Assembly (NCBI GenBank): GCA_963815495.1
Contig: CAWFGW010000014.1
Span: forward strand, 1 to 9,482
DNA: 9,482 nucleotides
From: CAWFGW01 sp963815495
GTDB lineage: Bacteria > Bacteroidota > Bacteroidia > Cytophagales > JAAEPT01
Direction of reading: 5' to 3'
The notes beneath the pieces are model-generated. The model did no database searches and was not told where the DNA came from. It saw nothing but the letters and a program-made list of their open reading frames with translations. Below are positions 5,513 through 9,482 of the stretch, piece after piece (the stretch's first letter is position 1; every line of letters begins with the position of its first letter). The translations under genes were made by a program, and so were the position numbers.

Positions 5513-7810
5513 ATGATTAACTCTATCACTCGTAATCTATTAGCGCTGTTATTTATAATTACGTTTCTTCACCATAGCTACAGTCAAACAGATACTTCTA
5601 CTTACAACCTTACCATTAGAAAAGAAATGGTAAGCAAAACGGGAAAAGAAGTAATGGGAATGACTATTAATGGATCAATACCAGGACCAACATTACGTTT
5701 TAAAGAAGGCGGATATGCCATAATTTATGTTAAAAATGAAATGGATGTGGAGACGTCTGTTCACTGGCATGGGCTAATTTTACCAAACTATCAAGACGGA
5801 GTTCCTTATCTGACAACACCTCCTATTGAACCAGGAAAAACACTTAAATATGAATTTCCTCTTCAACAAGCCGGTACTTATTGGTATCACTCCCATACCA
5901 TGTTGCAAGAACAAAGTGGTGTGTATGGATCAATTGTAATTGAGCCAAAAAAAGAGACGCACAAGTATGATAAAGAACTAGTTTTGGTGCTGTCGGACTG
6001 GACAGATCAAAAGCCAATGAATGTGCTGCGTAACTTAAAACGTGGAAACGAATGGTATAACATTAAAAAAGGTACAGCCACACCATTAAACCGAGTGATT
6101 GCTCAAGGTGGTTTTGGTGCGCAGCTTAACTTTTGGAAGCAGCGAATGGAAAGTGCTGACATTGCTGATATTTATTACAACGCTTTTTTAACTAACGGGG
6201 AACAAACCCAAGAATACGCTGACCTTAAACCTGGAGAAAAAGTGAGGCTACGGATTATTAATGGTTCTTCTTCATCTCAGTTTTGGATGACTTTTGGTGG
6301 AAATGCGCCAACACTTATTGCTGCTGATGGATTAGATGTAGTACATGTAAAGCAAAGCAAGACTTTTATCGCGATTGCAGAAACCTATGATTTTATCATC
6401 GAAATTCCGAAAACGGGAAAAATAGAGATGCGGTCTATGGCTCAAGATGGCTCGGGACATACTACAGCATACTTTGGTGAAGGTGAGATAATTAAAGCCG
6501 AAGTTTTACCGCGACCTGATAAAATAGAATTGATGAAGTCCATGGCGAAAATGGACATGCGTATGGGCGCGCCTGCCATGAAACTTAACCCAAGTGATGA
6601 AGACCCTAAAAAAATGATGAAGAACTGGGGAATGAAAATGAAAAAAGAAGACATGAAAATGTCAGATTCAGACATGAAAGGTGATATGAAAGAACATCAA
6701 CATCACAACATGGACATGGGCAAAATGGATGAAGAGTCGAAAAAGAAAGATAGGAATATGTCGTCAGGCGGTGGCATGAAGATGGATTTGTTTTCAGAAT
6801 ATAAATACGATTATTTAAAGTCACCTACAAAAACCGATTTTGATACCACAAAAGAAGTAAAAGAAGTTTTATTGAACCTCACAGGAAATATGTGGCGCTA
6901 CATCTGGAGTATGAATGGTGTGCCGCTTTCCAAAGCAGATAAAATAAAGATAAACCAAGGTCAGGTTGTGCGTATTACGCTGAACAACCTAACCATGATG
7001 CATCACCCAATGCACTTACATGGTCATTTTTTTAGAGTTATAAACGGGAACGGTGATTATTCTCCCTTAAAACACACGGTAAATGTGCCTCCAATGCAGA
7101 AAACAGTCATTGAATTTGATGCGTCAGAGTCAGGGGAGTGGTTTTTCCATTGTCACGTGTTATATCATATGATGAGTGGTATGGCTCGTATTTATAGTTA
7201 TGACACCATAAGAGATCCTCGGTTGGCGGGTTATGATTTAGATAATTTGAAAAAAGAAGGCGAGAGATTTTATAACTGGGGAATGGCTGATGTAGCTTCT
7301 CACATGACAGATGTAAATTTTGTGACCTCCAACACTCGAAATCAATTTATGCTGAGAGCAGAATATGGTTGGAATAAAAACTTGGAATCAGAATTAACTT
7401 ACGAACGGTTTTTATACGACTATTTTAGAGTTTTTGTAGGAACCAATATTGAAAATGAAAAAGCAAACAGCCTTGATGAAATTTCTACCACAGCTATTGG
7501 AGGGATTCGTTTTTTAACTCCTTATATGTTTAACCTAGATGTACGAATGGATAGTAAGTTGAGACCACAAATTGGGTTGAGCAGGTCGGTAATGATCTTT
7601 CCTAAATTAATGCTATTTGGAGAATATGAGTTTCAAACAGATTTTGGCTGGGTAAACCAATTGCCTACCGAAAACGGAAAGAAAAAAACGTATCAGTCAG
7701 AAACAGTATGGTCAGCAGGTTTAGAATACATGCTTTCAAGAAACTTTTCAATAATGGCAAGCTACGACAACCGTTTTGGCGCAGGTGGTGGATTAACAGC
7801 TAGATTCTAA
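5513..7810 (+). CDS. Multicopper oxidase (CopA-like) with Met-rich insert and CopB-like C-terminal extension
   Basis: The 765-residue form from ATG 5513 begins with a clear signal peptide, MINSITRNLLALLFIITFL, probably cut before Q25. An in-frame TTG at 5465 would add 16 residues ahead of the signal and lies 4 nt after a terminator hairpin, so it is rejected. Cupredoxin domain 1 (about 35-145) carries HWH (H84, H86) and HSH (H126, H128); domain 2 follows to about 325; domain 3 (about 445-565) carries HPMHLHGHF (H498, H501, H503) and HCHVLYHMMSGM (H546, C547, H548, H552, M557). All four copper-ligand motifs of a working oxidase are present. Residues 341-424 form a charged insert with 20 Met and an HQHH cluster. 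After 573 a beta-strand-rich segment resembles the outer-membrane CopB family and ends in Phe, like barrel proteins. It likely oxidises periplasmic Cu(I). Symbol withheld because of the fusion. Confidence 0.92.
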   Translation: MINSITRNLLALLFIITFLHHSYSQTDTSTYNLTIRKEMVSKTGKEVMGMTINGSIPGPTLRFKEGGYAIIYVKNEMDVETSVHWHGLILPNYQDGVPYLTTPPIEPGKTLKYEFPLQQAGTYWYHSHTMLQEQSGVYGSIVIEPKKETHKYDKELVLVLSDWTDQKPMNVLRNLKRGNEWYNIKKGTATPLNRVIAQGGFGAQLNFWKQRMESADIADIYYNAFLTNGEQTQEYADLKPGEKVRLRIINGSSSSQFWMTFGGNAPTLIAADGLDVVHVKQSKTFIAIAETYDFIIEIPKTGKIEMRSMAQDGSGHTTAYFGEGEIIKAEVLPRPDKIELMKSMAKMDMRMGAPAMKLNPSDEDPKKMMKNWGMKMKKEDMKMSDSDMKGDMKEHQHHNMDMGKMDEESKKKDRNMSSGGGMKMDLFSEYKYDYLKSPTKTDFDTTKEVKEVLLNLTGNMWRYIWSMNGVPLSKADKIKINQGQVVRITLNNLTMMHHPMHLHGHFFRVINGNGDYSPLKHTVNVPPMQKTVIEFDASESGEWFFHCHVLYHMMSGMARIYSYDTIRDPRLAGYDLDNLKKEGERFYNWGMADVASHMTDVNFVTSNTRNQFMLRAEYGWNKNLESELTYERFLYDYFRVFVGTNIENEKANSLDEISTTAIGGIRFLTPYMFNLDVRMDSKLRPQIGLSRSVMIFPKLMLFGEYEFQTDFGWVNQLPTENGKKKTYQSETVWSAGLEYMLSRNFSIMASYDNRFGAGGGLTARF

Positions 7811-7845
7811 CAAACTAAAACTTCAACCTAAACTTTAAATTTATC

Positions 7846-8295
7846 ATGAAAAACAATTACACAAAATTTGGTCTTATGATGGCTTGTTCATTTGTGTTTA
7901 TGTACTTAGCCATGTTCTTTAATGTCGCTCAACTTGATCACATTTACCTCAGTGAAACCCGTGCATTTATGGCTTTTTATATGGTTGGTCCTATGGCTAT
8001 TATGATGTTGCTTTTTATGCTGGGTATGTATCAAAATAAGAAAATGAATACCATTATTATTGCCCTAGCTGTTTTAGTCACAGGTGTAAGCATTTATTTG
8101 CTTCGTACCCAAAGCACAGTAAAAGACGTGCAATATATGAAAGCGATGATTCCTCATCATTCTATCGCGATATTGGTAAGTGAACATGCAACGTTTGAAG
8201 ACCCTGAAACGGCAGAATTGGCGAAAGGAATAATAGAGGCACAAAAAAGAGAAATTGATCAGATGAAGGAAATAATCAACCGACTAGAGAAATAA
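7846..8295 (+). CDS. Membrane-anchored DUF305 protein
   Basis: A 149-residue protein with three membrane helices (about 8-27, 40-60 and 67-87) rich in Met, and a C-terminal helical DUF305 segment. The latter has QYMKAMIPHHSIAILVSEHA (M98, M101, H104, H105, H114), then ETAELAKGIIEAQKREIDQM, the family's typical His/Met pattern. Most DUF305 proteins are secreted ferritin-like bundles; this version is tied to the membrane and carries one short DUF305 unit. The Met/His cluster suggests binding of copper or a similar metal on the periplasmic side, but orientation is not certain. It lies 35 nt after the oxidase and 13 nt before the permease, so the three are probably one operon. The family is clear; its exact role is unknown. 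Confidence 0.88.
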   Translation: MKNNYTKFGLMMACSFVFMYLAMFFNVAQLDHIYLSETRAFMAFYMVGPMAIMMLLFMLGMYQNKKMNTIIIALAVLVTGVSIYLLRTQSTVKDVQYMKAMIPHHSIAILVSEHATFEDPETAELAKGIIEAQKREIDQMKEIINRLEK

Positions 8296-8308
8296 AATTG
8301 GTGTGACC

Positions 8309-9482
8309 ATGGATACGTTTTTAAAACAATGGGGCGAAGCGGCATATACTTCCACAGGTTTTTTTTGGATGGCAATATGGGCGTTTGTGTTGGGATACAT
8401 AATTAGTAGTGCCATCCAGATTTTTGTAACCGAAAGTCGCATGCAAAAAACGATGGGAAATGCTGGTTCTAAAAGTATTTTCCTCGGTACCTTTTTCGGT
8501 TTTATTAGTAGCTCGTGTAGTTTTGCAGCATTGGCTACTACTAAGTCACTTTTTCAAAAAGGAGCTAGCTTTGTATCTTCTATTGCCTTTTTGCTCGCAT
8601 CCACTAACCTAGTTATAGAACTGGGAATCATTATTTCAATTTTCATGGGCTGGCAATTTGTGGTGGGTGAATATATTGGCGGTCTTTTATTAATCGCTAG
8701 CAGTTGGTTATTAATTATTCTTATCAACCCTAAAAAGTTAATTGAAAATGCTCGAGAAAACCTAGAAGATTCCAATGATGAAATGTCAGATGAAAAATCG
8801 CTTAGCGAAAAACTACAGTCTGCCGAAAGCTGGGCAAAAGTAGGTAAGCAGTATGCCATGGAATGGAAAATGGTGTGGAAAGATGTGACTGTAGGTTTTA
8901 CTATTGCAGGAATAGTTGCTTCTTTTGTGCCCGATTCTTTCTTTCAAACACTTTTCATAAATACAGCAAACAGTAATGGTTCTTTCAGTTTCTTTACCCT
9001 TCTAGAACACATATTGGTAGGTCCAGTTACAGCCTTTTTGACGTTTATTGGCTCAATGGGCAATATTCCATTAGCCGCATTACTTTTTGGTAAAGGGGTC
9101 AGCTTTGCGGGGGTAATGGCATTTATCTTTAGCGATTTAGTCGTATTTCCAGTTTTAAGAATTAATGCCAAGTACTACGGTTGGAAAATGTCGCTATTCA
9201 TCTTATTTCTATTGTTTACTTCGCTTATTGGCGCTTCCCTTATATTACATTATGGGTTTGATATGCTGAATTTACTCCCTGATCCCTCAACTGTGAAAAT
9301 CACCGATACTAATTATTTTAAGCTTAATTACACCTTTTACCTTAACTTGGTTTTTCTCCTTCTTTCAGGTGTTTTAATCTACCTGGGCTTTTTTAATGGT
9401 GAAAAAGTTATGAGCCATAAAGAGATGGCTCCAAAGAGTCCTTTATTAGAAAAAACATTGAAGTGGTTAGCTGTTGTTTGTT
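8309..9482 (+). CDS. COG0701-type permease (UPF0718/DUF318 family), 3' end cut by window
   Basis: The frame from ATG 8309 stays open for 391 codons to the window edge. An in-frame GTG two codons earlier is less likely as the start. It is a polytopic membrane protein with two similar halves. The first has FGFISSSCSFAALATTKSLF (C70), KGASF and LLASTNLVIELG; the second has GPVTAFLTFIGSMGNIPLAA, LLFGKGVSFAGVMAFIFSDL. A charged cytosolic loop (about 140-190, ENARENLEDSNDEM and following) joins them. The SCS/N-I-P and KG-x-SF motifs belong to the permease family that includes ArsP and predicted metal permeases, whose members often sit near metal-binding proteins. It starts 13 nt after the DUF305 gene. 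It probably exports a metal, metalloid or organometal compound; substrate is not visible. Reverse-strand ORFs here are shadows of it. Confidence 0.88.
   Translation, partial: MDTFLKQWGEAAYTSTGFFWMAIWAFVLGYIISSAIQIFVTESRMQKTMGNAGSKSIFLGTFFGFISSSCSFAALATTKSLFQKGASFVSSIAFLLASTNLVIELGIIISIFMGWQFVVGEYIGGLLLIASSWLLIILINPKKLIENARENLEDSNDEMSDEKSLSEKLQSAESWAKVGKQYAMEWKMVWKDVTVGFTIAGIVASFVPDSFFQTLFINTANSNGSFSFFTLLEHILVGPVTAFLTFIGSMGNIPLAALLFGKGVSFAGVMAFIFSDLVVFPVLRINAKYYGWKMSLFILFLLFTSLIGASLILHYGFDMLNLLPDPSTVKITDTNYFKLNYTFYLNLVFLLLSGVLIYLGFFNGEKVMSHKEMAPKSPLLEKTLKWLAVVC

Noticed and set aside
6442..6824. Two overlapping reverse-strand ORFs within the oxidase gene
   Set aside because: Both are antisense to the Met/Lys-rich insert and adjoining sequence; low-complexity shadows.
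8554..9171. Two reverse-strand ORFs near the right end
   Set aside because: They are antisense to the permease, whose + frame is open throughout and carries family motifs.

Overview
The window looks like a heavy-metal (mainly copper) handling island from a Bacteroidota genome, most likely of the Flavobacteriia. The evidence is the AT-rich DNA, the A-rich leaders without clear Shine-Dalgarno sequences, and families typical of that group: DUF3347 proteins with CPMAN motifs, an AraC-type regulator fused to a metal-binding domain, Cys lipoproteins, and signal peptides followed by Gln. Every supported gene is on the + strand. No tRNA, rRNA, CRISPR array, transposase or integrase is visible.

Region 1 (1-2473) is a tight cluster. 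It holds the 3' end of a DUF3347-containing protein, probably the tail of a CusB-type RND efflux adaptor. A 44-residue single-pass membrane protein follows, with ATGA overlap. Then come a secreted stand-alone DUF3347 protein, a four-helix DUF2231-type membrane protein and a His-rich lipoprotein. A strong intrinsic terminator closes the cluster. Region 2 (2512-4020) is a lone membrane-anchored FMN/Fe-S glutamate-synthase-like protein.

Region 3 (4091-5461) holds a small lipoprotein with a Cys-rich heavy-metal-binding domain, a regulator joining an HMA-like MICPRC domain to an AraC DNA-binding domain, and a 16-Cys four-helix-bundle copper-storage-type protein. A near-perfect hairpin follows. The regulator gene contains a perfect 12-bp inverted repeat exactly at its domain junction. 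Region 4 (5513-9482) holds a multicopper oxidase with a Met-rich insert and a CopB-like C-terminal extension, a membrane-anchored DUF305 protein, and a COG0701-type permease that runs off the window.

Read together, the genes suggest layered copper defence. Efflux would run through an RND adaptor (upstream) and possibly the permease. The multicopper oxidase would oxidise Cu(I) in the periplasm. His-, Met- and Cys-rich exported proteins would buffer or pass on metal, the Csp-like protein would store Cu(I) in the cytosol, and the HMA-AraC protein would sense metal. Individual families are identified from motifs. The copper specificity of the whole set, and the control of it by the regulator, are inference.
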